Positions 21,106 through 35,596 of a stretch of 64,000 bases of DNA are shown here, piece after piece (position 1 is the first letter of the stretch; each line of letters opens with the position of its first letter). Under the pieces are notes generated by a model. The model was given only the letters and a program-made list of their open reading frames with translations. It had not been told where the DNA came from and made no database searches. Position numbers and translations under genes: made by a program. This DNA comes from Rostratula benghalensis. Lineage: Eukaryota; Chordata; Aves; Charadriiformes; Rostratulidae. The stretch covers positions 1,901,759-1,965,758 of the forward strand of contig VXAI01000091.1 of the NCBI GenBank assembly GCA_013399305.1, written 5' to 3'.

Positions 21106-24100
21106 GGTTGGCCAGCACATTATACCCACAGCTAATAATTGTTTTGTTTTAATGATATTTTAATTAACATTATGCAATGAAAAGAAAACCTCCTAAAAAC
21201 TTCAGTGCCTCTCCATGCACCAAAGACAGCAAATTTAAAAGGTCAAAAAGCCAAAATCCAACATGCCTGCAGATTTCCACAGGTCACACCAGAGAAATAA
21301 CTGGTATTTGTCCTGTTTTTACTTGCTGCTTTTTGGCTCAGACTTGAATTGTGCCTTTACTGGGGTGAATATAGAACAACTCCATTAAGGGCAAAGCATG
21401 CCTGACTCTGGCAAGAGGTGGAAAAGTCTGGCCTGCTGCGTGGAAAGTAACTGCTATCACACGTCCTCCACAAACATTTTACCTAATGTCTCTTACCTCA
21501 CTGTAGTGAAGCAAACAAGGGGTGATGTCCCCTCCAACAGATCAAAGTCAGTGGGAATTCCCTTTGAGCAAAAGTAGCAGCTGTTACCTGTAAGAGGCCG
21601 AGGGATCATGTTTACTTGGAATTTCCCAAAGCCCATAGCTGCTGGCAGGTATTTGTCAGTATGCGACAGCCTGGCGTGCAGAAAATGATCACATTATGCA
21701 GAGGAGCGAGTGCTTTAACCTGAACATTGCTGGGAGGAAAGTGGAGAAATCCTGGGTAGTGGTGACCCAGGATCTCTGCAGATGAGCACGAGGCAAGTGG
21801 GAATTACATCAGTATGAGGAAACAGGGACATCCTACAAGTTAAATGCAGAATTAATTCCCACAGCATGTTGTGAATGCCAAAGTATAAAGGGCTTCAGAA
21901 AGATTAAGCCAGTTTAGGGAGGATGTATCCAAATAAATATGCTGAGCTGCATGGTCTGGGTACAGCTTATGACTATGGAAGTCTCTACCACAGCGATGGC
22001 CAGGAGCTAAAAGTGCTTACCAGGGAAAGGAACACCCTAGAAAATACCTCGCTTCCTATCCCCCTCCTCAGTCATCTACCACTGGTCACCCCTGCTGGCA
22101 GCGCACCAGACCAACTGACTGAGCTGGCCCCCTACAGATCTCTTACAATGTTCTCTTCCCCAAAATCCCAAGAAAATATCCCCAGAATTAAGATAAATTT
22201 TATATAATTTGCATATATCTGCAACCTTCATTTAGAAAAGATCATGATGTAGGCTTCTTACACCTTGCAAACAAATATGTCAGAAAACCATTCAAAATGT
22301 GCAGGTATTTTGGACACAATCACTGTGCCTGCTGGCATCTGCCACCTTCATTACCCCTCAGTTCCAACTGACACCTGGAGGAAAGTGTTTTCAAATATAC
22401 TTTTGGGACCTGGCTAGTTCACCCAGCACATGAAATCTCCATAACCGTTATTTAAAATATCCTGTGGAGCTACGTAGCCCAAAGAAAATGCCTGAGGTAA
22501 GTCATACAGAAACAAATATTTCACCACTACCTTACTACAGAACTGTGGTGCACATCCCTAAATGAGAATAAAACATAGCCCTCTACTTATCTCTGTGAGG
22601 GCACTTCCTTCAGCCAGTATTTAGTTACAAACATCATGACTGCTCTTCATATGTTTGGTATACAAGGCATTGATGGTGACTGGAACCAGAATTTTTTTTT
22701 TTTTTTAATAGTGCTTTAATACATTTACCCCTCTAAATGTGACATTACTTGACTTTACAGCTTTTGGTGTGAAATTTGCCCTGGGAAGAAGTTCTGAATA
22801 AAACTATGCAATGCACAAGTTTCAGTCTAAAACCATCTCTCACCATGCAAGGGGACCCCCTGTGAGCCTACAAAGATTTAAACGTGTCCAAGTAGCATGA
22901 GTCTGTTCTCAGGTTTAAAGTTAGATTTGTACCTTAGTACCTCATGGAGCCTTGGTGACTTGTGTATGTGATAAGCACAAGCACATGCAATGGCAGATGC
23001 TCCCCCTGCTCTGTCCATTGATATATTTCTGATCATCTTCATATATATTTTAAACACTCACAATGACCTCTTTGCCCTCCCCCCCCATTATCTTTCAGTG
23101 CTTCCAGATATTTTTGCACTGCGGTTTTCCAACAGCTTCTTCCTAGATAGGTCAGCCAGCTTTCCTGGGTTTTATATCCCAAAAATCCAACACTTGTGAA
23201 TTAGTTCTGTCATGCTAATATTAGTTGATCATATAGTAAGCAAGCTTTCATCTTAACGAGCAGCACTAGATATATTGCTACATAATATATTAAACATAAA
23301 CCACAAATAGATAATATCATTTTGATGAATAAACAGAATAGCTATTCTTTCTAGCATCAAGTATCAGCAGGTGTGTTTGTTAGTCTCTGTTCGGTGTGAG
23401 AGTGAGTGCCAGAAGTTGTCTGGAAATTTTTTCACTTTCACATATATTCTATTTTTCATTATTTGGGCACTGTAAACATCTCAACATTAGTTTCCACAGA
23501 CCCCTGTCAAAACTTAGTCCAATTTCATGTTGCTTGAGGCACAATGATTCAGCAGTAATGGAGTAAAAAGCTTTTTTTTGCATACACAAAAACCAGCTCC
23601 TTGCTACTGCCAGGCTAAACAAACTATGGCCTCTTTCCAGGAAAAAAGAAAGGAACTCCTTATGTGAACCCAAGATGTTGTTGTAAGTTTATCTTAATGA
23701 GGTGGTTACAGTCTTCAGCACTCATTTTTTAATTATTTGGAGGAATCCTCTTGGACCCAGTGAAATGGCATAGTAGGATATTAATCTGGGCTAGAAAAAT
23801 CCAATTATCGGAAACAATCAGGGAGCTTTTCTAAACAATGTCCATTACATTCTACAGGATCCCAGTTTTAATTAAAACAAACAAAGCTCTGGTGTTCTGG
23901 GTACAAAGAAGGACTCCAAACTTTCCAGTTTGGTTCAGGCTCAGCTGCCAGTTCTGTCTTCCTTTGGCTTTAGCTATATTCAGAGTCATACCAATTTAAC
24001 TCCCAAGCAGTTTTTAATCACAATTAATGAAATAGATGCCAACCACTGCAGAAATGCACTTAATTTGATTTAAATAAGGTTTATATCAGCCTAGTTAATT

Positions 24101-25499
24101 GAGTTTATCGCCACCTTCAACTGGTATATATAACGTTTAAAACCAAATAGGATGTCTTCATATTACTAGATTTAAATTATACAGCCAACCAGCATAACTT
24201 TGAAGGTAATTGCTATCTATGCTAGGGAAACCCAGTTTTGGGAGAGGGCTTACGTAGCCACAATCCCCATGGAAGACCCAAAGGAGAACTCCACAAATCA
24301 CCAGCTTGGGGCTGGGGAATGCTGGGGCGCAGGTCTGCACTGAGAGTTGCTCCTTGTGCTGTGAAACTGTAATTGCACAGGAATTTATGTGCTGGTAATG
24401 TACTCAGGATGACAGTTCAGCCAGTAACAAATAAATGAGCTGCATTCTGGATTAGAAATACTGGCTTAAATATTAAATTAAACCAGTGTGCCACGATAGC
24501 ATAGCTGCAAGGAGAGTTGTTTTCAAAAGCTCTTCTGTTGTAACCACCAGAAACAAACATGAAGATACGTGCACATTCAGGCTCACCTGGCCCTGAGGAG
24601 ATATGGTTCCTACCTGAAGGAGCAGGAGCTCTAAATAAACAAATTGCATAAATCAAAATTAAATTATTTATAAAAGAATAGCTCCTAAGTGATGAACCAG
24701 ACCTACCAGTGACAGGGTATTGGCAGGTTATTCTGACAGATACCTTCTTCTGCTAAAATAGCAAAATAACTTCCTTATCCTGGATGCAAGCAAATCTCAT
24801 AGTTTGAGATCATAAACTAAATGGCTTGTTCTCTCACAACACATTGATAATGTATCATGCAGCTCAGCTAAACAGATCCAGCCAGAAGCAAAGAGAAACC
24901 TTTTAATAAGGATGTCTATTTTAAAGGAACTTTAATGAAAGTCATGAAAATCTAATCTGTTTTTAAAGGAAATCATAATCTGATATTATTAACAGGCTTT
25001 TTGCCCTTTCCTGTCCAACCACAAAGCATACCCAAATGTTTTTGATTGTATTTGGAATTCCACTTTATCAGCAACTCTGCATACTCCTTTAAATAACTCG
25101 TTGTCATTGTAGCCAAGACACTGTTTGTTATTTTAAGGAACCAGCAGAGAGGACAAAAATGCTATAGTAAATCAGCAGATAACTGCGATGAAAGAAGCTA
25201 CACAAATGAACTACTCCTCCTACTCAGGGGAGGTTTTTTTAATGAATTCAGTGTGTCCAGAGACTGCACCGCCGCTCACAGCAGCTAGCAGCACTACACC
25301 TCCACATCCCAGGTCCATATCCCAGGTCACAGATGAAGCAGTGTTTTATTCTGGGGCTCTGAACACCCCATTGCCCCCATCACATGTGCTCTCTGTAATC
25401 TGCTGCTGGGCTTCAGACTAGGACAAAACAGCTAGTTCCATTGGTGACAAAGTTCAAACATATTTCTGTGGAGACCAGGAACAATGCATATTCATTAGC

Positions 25500-25513
25500 T
25501 AACTAATTAGTTA
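25500..25513. promoter_or_regulatory. 14-bp homeodomain-type palindrome
   Basis: TAACTAATTAGTTA is its own reverse complement and centres on TAATTA. An ATTAGCTAA lies just upstream (25494-25502), giving clustered TAAT cores. The symmetry is direct; binding by a homeodomain pair is inference. Confidence 0.3.
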
Positions 25514-25944
25514 GGTAGCTACTAAAAGACATCCTTCACACTTGGCCCTCACCAGGCTGAAAAGAGCACATGGCTTCCTATGTCCCTCACCCCACACCAA
25601 AAGGAGGGTCGCCCAAGGTCCTCATTGCCCTAGGATGTACCCAAGATGGGGTGCAGATTTACAGGACTCCTAATTCCTCCACAGTAACTGAAAGATGTAT
25701 TTAATATTCCTCTTTCTTGGCAGAATTAAACTTCAACTTGACTGGGAAGTATAAATGTCACAAGTGAGATCTGAGCTGGTGTCAGCTGAAATAGCCCCTC
25801 CAAAGACAGGAATGCTCTGCTGGTGTACATCAACTGTACATCTGACCAGGCTTCCATGGCAGGGGATGTCTCTTCGGGTTCATAGTATCAGCAGCCAGAA
25901 AAGAGAAATCTTGTTTGTCTTTTATTTTCTTTCTCTTTTTCTTC

Positions 25945-26042
25945 TCCATCCATCCATCCATCCATCCATCCATCCATCCATCCATCCATCCATCCATCCA
26001 TCCATCCATCCATCCATCCATCCATCCATCTATCCATCCATC
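25945..26042. repeat. (CCAT)n microsatellite
   Basis: About 24 tandem CCAT/ATCC units over 98 bp with one change (TCTATC near 26030). Open frames here (repeats of HPSI or MDGW) are produced by the repeat and are not genes. Probably length-polymorphic. Confidence 0.97.
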
Positions 26043-28422
26043 TTTTCTTCTTTTTCTCTACACAACAGATCACTTGAGTGGTTTTTGACTTCTGCAATGG
26101 CACTGCAGGAATTACCACAGCAAATCATAAGAATAGTCTATTAAGTCCACTCCCCTTTCCCAACAGCCGTCAATCCCAGGTGATTCTTACTGCAAGTAAG
26201 CAGTTCCCACCATGCTGGAGGGCACTGAGTATTGAATGCAGAGAAGCGAGAGGACACAGACCCCTTATACGCAGACAGATTATTTCAGCTCTCTGTAATA
26301 CTTATTTTGGTTAGGTAAGTGCCTGATTTGATTTTGTATTTCGCTACTTCTCTCTGTTAATTCTATTCTTTGAGTTCTTTCCCAAACCACAATGCATTTG
26401 ATTATTTGCTACACATATGCGCTGTGAAAGTAATGATCAAATGAATATTCTTAAATACCTTCATGTCATTATTCTTTTAGGAAAAGATGCTGAACTGATC
26501 TCTAAACCATACTTGGCTGTATGTATCTGTAGTATTTCACCTTGCATACACCTCGTCTTCAAATCCTAATCACTATTGTCATCTCTACCTTTATTTCAGG
26601 TGAAAATTTCCCTCACTTTTTTAATTATTTTTTTTTCCCATGTCTTACATTCTAATTGAGATTATCATTATTGAGAATCAGTATGCCCAGTCCTATTTCT
26701 TGATTTTTCCTAGTACTATTTTTGAAAAGTCCTGAAAAGAAGTCTCTGAAATACATAATTACATGAAAGTGGGGATAATGCGGAGACGATTACACTCTGG
26801 CATGATTTACCTAGATTGTTACTAGAAGTTACTGTTGGCTGAGAATACACTTTGAAGCAGCGAAGTTTCATGGGAAAATGGAAAGAACTTAATTACATTG
26901 GAGTACAATACTATGTTGCCACCCTTACTATCATATTTAATAGCATAAAACTGTTTAATAGTTTTTGTCATAGAAATTACTGAAGTGTTGCATCACTTTC
27001 AGATTTGAGCAATTTTTAAAACATCTTTATATGTATGTATTCATCTTTATATATATATTTAAACATCTTTTAAAAAATGCAATCTCAAGTCCAACAGTTT
27101 GGAGAAGACTTGAGAATGCTGATTACACCTGGGAAGCATTTTGGAAAATTTGTTTTCCAAAGAAAACTCTGAAGTTGAATTTGACTAAATTATCTTTAAA
27201 AAATAAGAGGTGTTGAACAAGCATATTCAATTCACTATAAGGAAATTGTGCTTTCACTTTTCCTGCCCACTCAAAGAGTTTATAAATCAGTCACTCACAC
27301 CTTTCTAGTCTCTTTTCTCCAGCCTAGTAAACAATTTAAGAAAAAACACATTAAGACAAAAAAAAGCAAGTGAGTAATTTCGAGACTATGGGCTGCAGAC
27401 AACTCAGGAGGACATGGAAAGTGTTCCCCACCTTGTGCTTTTACATTAAACTGTGCTGGCAATATAGTTCCTCTCATTCACTAGCACAACATTTTTGTGG
27501 AGCCAAAAAATCCTTGGGAAGCCCTGAGTCCCCCCAAAATGCCTATTTCACCAAAGAGAGAAGCTTTCACCCCAACATTATCAGCAGGGTGCTCCTTGCT
27601 CTCCTCAGGCATGCATGACTTTCCCAGTAATAGGAAAGCTCACCATAAGGGTAATGAAAGAAGACCATGCCCACTTGAAAAGTCAGCCTGTGCAATCTCC
27701 TGAGAAAGGGACAATCTGCATTTGGAACCTTTCATCCTAAGAAGGCAGTACTATGCTTCACTGGTTTGATGATGATGGTTACTGTCACTACTATTATTAC
27801 TATTGTTTCATTCACATTGCACCCATGTTTAGGTCTGCTACAGGGAAAAGAGCCCACAGGAGAAGATCCAAGGTCTCTTCCCCCATCTCTCTGCGTCTCG
27901 CAGTTGCCCAGTCCCTAAATGAGATTCAGATAGTGTCTGCTCCTGGGCTTGCACCCACATTTCAGGGAAGTCCAAACCCTTCCTTCTACAAGGGCTTTGT
28001 TGTGGAGGCAGGGCTGAGGGTTCCTTGACTGTGGTCACCCAGACAATAAGGCTGGCTAACACACAGGGTGTATATTTAATTTCCCATGGGAGTGTTGCTG
28101 CTGCAGGAGCATTGTATAGGCAGATATGGCAGAACTATTGCCAAGGCTTATTTCATTTAATTGCAGTGCCTCGTTACTGACAAACACCCGTTCCAGTTCA
28201 TGAAAGGTGTAGGCTATTTTATAGAGTGCCTTATGGCTCCCATTAATGTTCTCCTGAGTTTGATCTCACTAGGCATTTGAACTAGATGCCATCAGACACC
28301 AACAGATGCTTATTATATGTAATGAAGAAAGAAGGCCAAGCAGGAGGTGGGAAATTTCTTAAACAGCTCCTTAGCTGAAACATGAACTATACAGGAAAAC
28401 TGAAATAGTAACGTGTGCTAGG

Positions 28423-28468
28423 TATGTGTATATATGTATCGTGTATATATATATATTTGTATATACAT
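28423..28468. repeat. TA/TG dinucleotide-rich tract
   Basis: GTGTATATATGTATC followed by GTGTATATATATATATTTG and more TA steps, an imperfect microsatellite. Confidence 0.8.
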
Positions 28469-28474
28469 GCCCCC

Positions 28475-28508
28475 CTATGAACAGATTCAATCTATGAACA
28501 GATTCAAT
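28475..28508. repeat. Perfect 17-bp tandem duplication
   Basis: CTATGAACAGATTCAAT occurs twice back to back (28475-28491 and 28492-28508) with no changes, so it is recent. It sits right beside the TA-rich tract, which suggests slippage. Confidence 0.9.
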
Positions 28509-31260
28509 AATTAAACATCACTTATTTTTACAACTGGCTACATCAAAGCTGGATTTTGTTATAACACGTTGGCTTTGTCAGGCCATTGGCTCTTCACAAT
28601 GGTCTTTGTCAATTGCCTCTTCTCACAGAGGGATCGTGACACTGGTTGAAACTTAAAAATTAGGAATAGAACTCTTCCAAGGAGCATGCTGTCACAGCTC
28701 TGACTGCGTAGTTGCTAGTAGAGAACAGTAATGATGGACTATCTACTGCCATGTTGGTTTCTGACCACTGAAATATGGTTACTCAGTTCACAGTGTCATC
28801 ATTCAAAACCATTCTGGTGTAAAATGTGTATGCCTGTAATTTTGAGCTCACTCTACCCAGCCCTGCAGGCCTTGTGGGGCAATGAAAATCCCAGGTTTGT
28901 GAGTATCAGCCTGTCCCCAACCATGCTCAAACACCGTGCTCATGCTCCCAAGTCAGCAGCAGTGCTGAACTGACTGAAGCTCCTAAGGATGACAGACCCT
29001 GGTCCACCATACATCAGATTTCCTGCTGCTTCTGCTTAACATGACGCGGGTGAAAAAAGCATGCACTGCAGGGCAGTAAAAAAATAAATCCATAGGTATG
29101 GCCAGCTTGCATCCTACAGGTGATACAAGAAGGCCTTATGTCAGACGTATTATTAGTAGAGAGAAAAATAAATATTGGAAAGAGTGTTTTGGATTAACCA
29201 AAGTGTAATTAAAAGCAGGAGACTGGAGTACTAGCAGCAATGTTATGAATCTCCTTAGCAAATAGCCTGTATGTGTATACAGGGAGCTAATGAAGCAGGC
29301 CATATGTTTTAATGCTGTTAGCAGAGGTGGGCAATGGCACAGGAAATGGGGGAATCGGGTTAAGCTGAGTGGGGAGAGGAGAAAAGGTTTCATACAACAG
29401 GTCAGGATTTCAGGAGAGTATTTGGCATGTCACATGGATCTTACTAAAAGCTATATGTGAACTGGTTTGAAAATATATATGGCAAGATAGGTAAAAACTC
29501 TCTAAAAGCAATTAGGCAGGAGGTTTTACAGACCTTGCAGGACAGACCAGGCGAGGCTGGAAGAGCAAGGAGGAAGCAGAGAGTGGGCAGGAGCAGGCCC
29601 TGCCCACAGCCATGCACATGAGTGCCACCGAGCTGCGCCCTGCTTGGGTGCACACAGCCACAGCCACCAGCGAGAGGACACTGTTGTGTCTGGGAGAGCC
29701 TGGGACGCCAGGGAAAGCAAGCAACAAGACTGGATCAGTCATCAGAGCAGAGGGTGTTGGCGAGCACAGCTGAAACTGGGGAGAGGAGGTGACAAGGAAG
29801 CCTCCTGAGCTACAAAGACCACTGGATCCCTTCCACTATAGCCGATTCCCACTTGTGTGCCTGGGAAAGCCCTAAGCCCTGTGTCACTTCTCCCTCTGCC
29901 CTGGGGCAGAGGAAAAGGAAAGCTATTTCCATGTTTGGATGTGTGACCTGGACTGAAAGATGGACTCCCAGCTGCTCTGCCACTAGCATGGAAATGTGAG
30001 AACAACCTTTGCTTTCAGTGGGTTTTGCTCAATGCTCTGCGATTCCTGGCACTGCTCTTTTGCAGATGTTTCACAGCATGTACCTCATGCCTCAGCACCT
30101 CACAAACTATCTTGCAGTGGTTGTAAAACACCTACTTAGCTGATGGCAACTGGTGCCTTTTTTCTCACACACCTTTTTACATCCTGACAGTCTACCTCAC
30201 ACCACATCTTCTGGCTCTCTCCAGTTACAAGGTGGGCATCCAGCTCACATCAGCTCAACCCTTGCGTGTCACCCCACCGAGAGCATGTAACAGGCAGCTG
30301 CCTCTCCTGCAAAGCCTGAAGCACAAAGAGGTGAGTTTCTCGGGTGGCACCTGCGGGATGGGGGGATTAAGTGAGGTGCCGAGACAAAATCCACATCAGT
30401 GCTGGCAATGGTGCTCCTGCCAGGCTGGACCTGGGCCAAGGTTTCCACAGCCAGCTTTTCTCCTCTCACCCCCAGACTTGCTGCTTGCACAAACGCCAAA
30501 TATTCCCCCAGCCAGAGGAAGCAACACCCAATTTGCCATGGTGGAAGCAATACTCTTGCAGTGATATGGGACAGCCATTGGAGAAGTGCCATTAGGCACA
30601 TGTCAGGAAGCAGAACTGACCCACGGGTCAGCCGGTGCTGCAGGACATGGACGCAGAAGCTGAGCCTTTGAAGAAGGACTCAGTGTGTGCAGAGGGGAGC
30701 GCACGGCACAAAGGTAGGTGCCACCGTACTGGCAGTGGTTTCTGAGCTTTCAAAAGACTGAAAAGATCCTGTATTTTGTGTTCGCTACTGTCACCGTGTT
30801 GACAAAACCAGGCTTTCACTAGAGACTTGCCAGAGTAGGCAGGGCTCTGGGAAGAATTTATTCTGGGAAAACTTGCAGGATGGGTGGGAACTGAGCTAAG
30901 TTACAAAAACATCTCCATCTGCTGCTGTGCACTTGTGAAAAACTATTATCCTGAGAACAGTGGGAGCAATATCAGCAACAGATATTTGAAGACAACAAGG
31001 CAGACCCCTCTTTAAAGTACACCCACTTGTGTGTGTGCAATGCAGTGCGTGACCATGTGAAATACGTGGCAGTATTTGGGTTTTGCTTTTTCAGGGAAGC
31101 CACTGAAGCATTTCAGGGATCATTTCATGTCTTGGTCTTAGTTTTACAGAGGTGCAGGTGTGACTGTGAACCCACCTGAGCAGCTGTTTGCCATCCTCTT
31201 AGCCCCTAGCATGGGAATAGGACTATTCTCCTTTGTTTTAGCTTTTTAAAGCATCTCTCT

Positions 31261-31430
31261 AGTCACACTTCTTCTGCTTCCCCACTCTCCTCTTTTTACC
31301 CTGTCTCTGCTCTTCTTTCATACAACAGACTTTCCTTTTCCTCCCATTTGGCCCCATCCTTCCTCTCCCTTTCCTCATGCTGCCTGCTCCTTTCACAGTC
31401 TCCTCTCCCACCCCACCCTCCCTACCAAAT
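31261..31430. repeat. Pyrimidine-rich tract
   Basis: About 170 bp made mostly of C and T on the plus strand (runs such as CTTCTTCTGCTTCCCC and CCTTTTCCTCCC). No tandem unit. The minus-strand frame here (Gly/Arg/Lys-rich, 31259-31504) comes from this bias. Confidence 0.7.
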
Positions 31431-34400
31431 ACTGCTGCCAGCTTTAGTCCACCCTGGGGCTGAAGGACTGGGGTTGGGCTGCTGATGCCCAAGCCAGGCC
31501 ACAAGCCACTGGCCTAAGACTGCTGCCATCCCACTGCCAGCACCAATGGTACCAGCTGCTGCGCTGGCAAAACAGAGGCACTGAAATCCCTCATTGCTCA
31601 CAGCCATACCTCTCCTACGGCCCAGGAGGAGAGCAGAAAACACCTCGTTCTTGCTACTAGCCCACAGCATAATTGCAGCTGCTTATTTGTCTCTCAAAAT
31701 AAGTAGGAAGGCTGTCGAAGTCCCAAGGTCCATCACTGGTGGCCCAGGGGATCAGGCAAGGTGCTGCTGAGCTCCTGAGCACTTCACAGTTTGTGGCAGT
31801 GGTAGATTAACTCTTTGTCAGCCACCCCAGGGCACAGGGTGCAGCTGGAGATGGGTACCTTCCCTTTTATCCTGGGGGAGCAGAGGCACGAAGGGCACTG
31901 GGAGGAGTGAGTGTTCATCTCGGGTGGCACTAGGAAGTGAACTTGCCCTGTGCCTGCCAGCAGCATTGCCCTCCAGCCAGCAGGTACCCAGGGGATTCAC
32001 CCTGGAAGATTATGCACCCCTTTCCTGAAAGTCAGAGGCAGGTGTTCACCTTGCCCATGACTGTCCCAGCAAACCTTGGGACAAGCTCTGCTCTGGTGAA
32101 TGCACCGCTTGCAGTCAGGAGAAGGCATTTGGCTACATAAACAAGATGCCCTGCTCCCCGAGTCATTAGCACTACCAGCTTTAGGAGCTCAGTAAGCCAG
32201 TATCTTCTCTCTGAAATACCACTTTCCCTTGGTAGCTTTCCAGGGTAACTTGCCAAAGCCTTTCTGGAAGATACAGGTAACACCCTTTCTCTTTCATCTT
32301 CATTTTAAGTTCCCAGGCCAAGCTGTGAGCTGGGGCTGGCTCCCTGGGCATGATATCACTGTCAACAGGACCAAAGCTTTCAGAGACTTACTTTCTTCCC
32401 ACAAAGTCTTGCTCTAATGCTCAGCAAAAAGCTATAGTCCAATTTACAGCATATTTTTTCATCCCTAAACAGCAAATCTCACACCATTACAAACTAATGA
32501 CTGCTAATGAAATAACAGTGACAGCTTACAACAGACAAACACTAAGAGCACAAAACCATTTTTTCCTTAAAAGCATTTGTCCTCTTTAGTGATGGGGTAT
32601 GTTTTAAGAATGACAGTCCTTTTTTAAAAATCACACGTAAAAACATGGGAAAGCACCTGCAAAACACAGTGCTATGTTAAGATGGCACACTCCTAGTGGT
32701 CTTAAAATGCTAATAGATTTTTTAATGAATGCCCCCAGACAATTCTTTAGCTCATCTTGGCCCTAGATAAGACAGACACAATGGGAGAACCTGATTAACT
32801 TTCTTGTTCCATGTTTGATCAGTATCTGACAATTTGACTTCCTAAATCATTGACTTTCACTCATCACAACCCACCCCCTCTCTAATTCTTCCCATTAACA
32901 GCTTCTTGTAACAGCTCAGGGCTGACCTTAGCTTTTGAAACCAAGGCAGGACTCCCATGATTAGGTGTTTACCAATAAATGAGAAAATAAATACTGAATG
33001 TCAGCCTTCAAATACCCCTTCTAAGGAAATATTATTGTTTTCCAGTTAAATGAGACCCTAGTCGCATGTGGGCAAAACCTGGCTTCCACTACAGTCTATG
33101 GCAATTACTTTTCACAAATATCTTCACCATTCCTGGTTCTGTAGTAACTGAATTTCATTTCATTTTTGTGTATAAGAGGATTTTCCCCAGATGACTTGCA
33201 AGAGATTGCAAAATAAACTCACATAGTATAAAAAGGTGGGGGGAAATACCCACAAAGTCCAGTTCTTTGCATGAAACCTCATCCCATATATCAGCCCAAA
33301 CCTGCTATTAAAGTTTGTGCTACACAAATTACACTTAGGAGTGTGAGCATTAATGGGAAAGCAAAAGTCACATTAGATCACAGTAGCTGCAGTCAGCCCA
33401 TTCACTTTCTCACCAAAAGAACCTAAAGCATGTTTTAAACACACCTATCACTCTTTTCTCATATCACATATTTAATTAAAACAGGTAAATTAAATTACTT
33501 CCTCTGCCTGCACAGCACAAAAACTCTATAATTACAGAAGAGAAGGGCATCCTGCAGGCCATTTTGTGGCATTATAACTGTGCTGATTCACCTGATCTTG
33601 AGCCAAGCTCCACTTTAATCTTCCGAGTCTTGTTTTAATTTGAGGAACAGCCAAACACACCCACTTAGGCAGTATAGATTAGGTTTCCCACTATTCATTA
33701 AAAAAGGGAAATAAAAGATTAAATTACTTTTCTGACACAGGGATTATTTTTTTCAATAGCAAACTATTGTGATCCATAAGATCCATAAAGATTTCATGAA
33801 AAACGAGAAGAGGGGCAGGAAGATTGCTAGGCAATTTCTTTTATGCATTTTATTCATTAACAGGCAAGGAAATTTTCTTTGGGTCAGGGAGCCCCGTGGC
33901 TTTAGTTTAGTTCTGTCTCTACAGCCCTCAGTACAAAGTAGTCCTGAGGTACATTAATACAGATAACAATGATAGGAATAGGGACAATGATGATAATGAA
34001 GATGACTCTAATCATAACTTTCAGGTGGGACTACAAGCAGTGTCCCAAACAATACTGACCAGTGGACTTGATTCTGGTTTCAAATGCCAGTCACAAATCC
34101 AGACATAAAGTCCTCACAGACTGGGTGATGGTGTAGCAGGCTTTCTGGTACAACATAAGCTGTGGACTCTTGGTCAACAGCTGAGATCTTTGGTTTCCAT
34201 ATGTGCCTGAGCGATGGTCTCTCCCTGGCAAAAACATCCAGCTTTGGTGTGGGGACTCTGAGTGCTAATTGCATCCAGTGCTAAACTTGGCTGACTTCAA
34301 ATTAAAGAAACTAAATCTTGTTCTGCCTTTATCTGTGAGATTAAAGAGTCCCAAAGTTTAAAGTATCCTCCCCTTCAAGTACACACTCAGACTGTGATTG

Positions 34401-35596
34401 AATTACCTCTTCTGTTTCTCTACAATTAGTTAAATGAACTGTGCCTGTCAGCCTCCAGCTCCCCAAACCACTGCTCTCTCCCCAGCCTGGGAACAGATAC
34501 TGATGGCAGGAGGAGCTGCTGTGGTTTGGCCCTCCTGTCACGTCCCACACTCCTGGTGCTGGGGTGCTCAGCACACTGCAGCCCCCATGGGAGTCTCCTG
34601 GTGCACGGACACTCCTGACATGGGCACTCTTCAGTACCAGCCTCCTGAGCACCCCAAGAAGTGATTCGGACTCCTTGGTGCAGGCTTTCTCATTACCTGC
34701 TTGCTCCTATCACACCCAAGGAGCCACAATGCACTTTTTCCCCTGTGGCCTCCCTTGGCTCTTAATTCTTTTTCCTCTGACTTTTGTGCCATCTGTAATT
34801 GTGTCTTCAGTCAGCCAGCAGTTTGTGTTTCTTCCATAGCACTGGTGAATTCCAGACAGCCTTTTCATGTGACTCATTTGCCATGAAAGACGTTTCACCA
34901 AAATGCCCTGTGGACTGCTAATTCCCCACTGACACTGTGCCATCCCTTCAGGTCAGTTAAATCAGCAGATGACTTTTTGACTACTGTCTTTTAGGCACTG
35001 GCTGCAGCAGGAACAGAGTGAATCTCTGGAGCCACAGTCTACATCTTAAGAGTATGCTTCCTTTACCCAAATCCATCTTTTTCCTTTTAATTGCAAAACG
35101 GGTCTTGGAATCCAGGCTTTAATTGGCAATGTTCTTTGGCAGAAGACAGTGTACACACGAGTACCATGGGGTTAGCAGGTTCCCGCTGTACTTGGGTGGA
35201 CTGGTCTTGTGGATGTCCTTCCTGTGTGTCCTACAAAGAAGTCTGGGGTGGCCATCCTCCATGAGGCATGGTAGGCAGGTCCAGGTGCTTTAGAGGGAAG
35301 CCACAGCTGCCTTCGCATGCAATCTTTTTTTCTATAACTTTTACATCCAGAAACTACACCAAGTCTTCAAAGGATCAGTCCTATGATTTTGCTTCTTATT
35401 TTAGTAAAGTTCACAGAAAAATATTTTTTTTCCCAATCAGGCACAAGTCTCAAACCTAGCAGAAAGGCAGACAGACCTTCCATGAAATTCAGAAAGAAAT
35501 TCTGCTTAAACAAAACTAACCAGAACTATCAAACAGCATAATGAACAAGAAAGTGTCTATATTGATGGATGACATTGCCTTTCCCTGCCTAAGGAA

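Larger units (their letters stand above)
18824..25944. other. Intergenic, no gene seen
   Basis: Contains two possible ancient repeat pieces (near 20215-20320 and 21030-21105) and a homeodomain-type palindrome (25500). 24000-24130 is TAAT-rich and could be a conserved element. No open frame longer than about 150 codons, and none with a known domain. Confidence 0.5.
26043..35596. other. Intergenic, no gene seen
   Basis: Contains a TA/TG-rich tract at 28423-28468, a 17-bp tandem repeat at 28475, a G+C-richer stretch about 29530-32150 without a supported exon, and a pyrimidine tract at 31261-31430. Open frames of 80-110 codons around 30232-30671 overlap on both strands and have no recognisable domain. 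Confidence 0.5.

Noticed and set aside
25945..26042. Regular repeat considered as a CRISPR-like array
   Set aside because: Four-base unit without spacers in a vertebrate genome; an ordinary microsatellite.
25755..26144. 129-codon frame with HPSI repeats and the MDGW frames on the other strand
   Set aside because: Produced by the (CCAT)n microsatellite.
30232..30671. Cluster of overlapping 70-110 codon frames on both strands
   Set aside because: Mutually exclusive frames in a G+C-richer stretch with no domain. Treated as chance.
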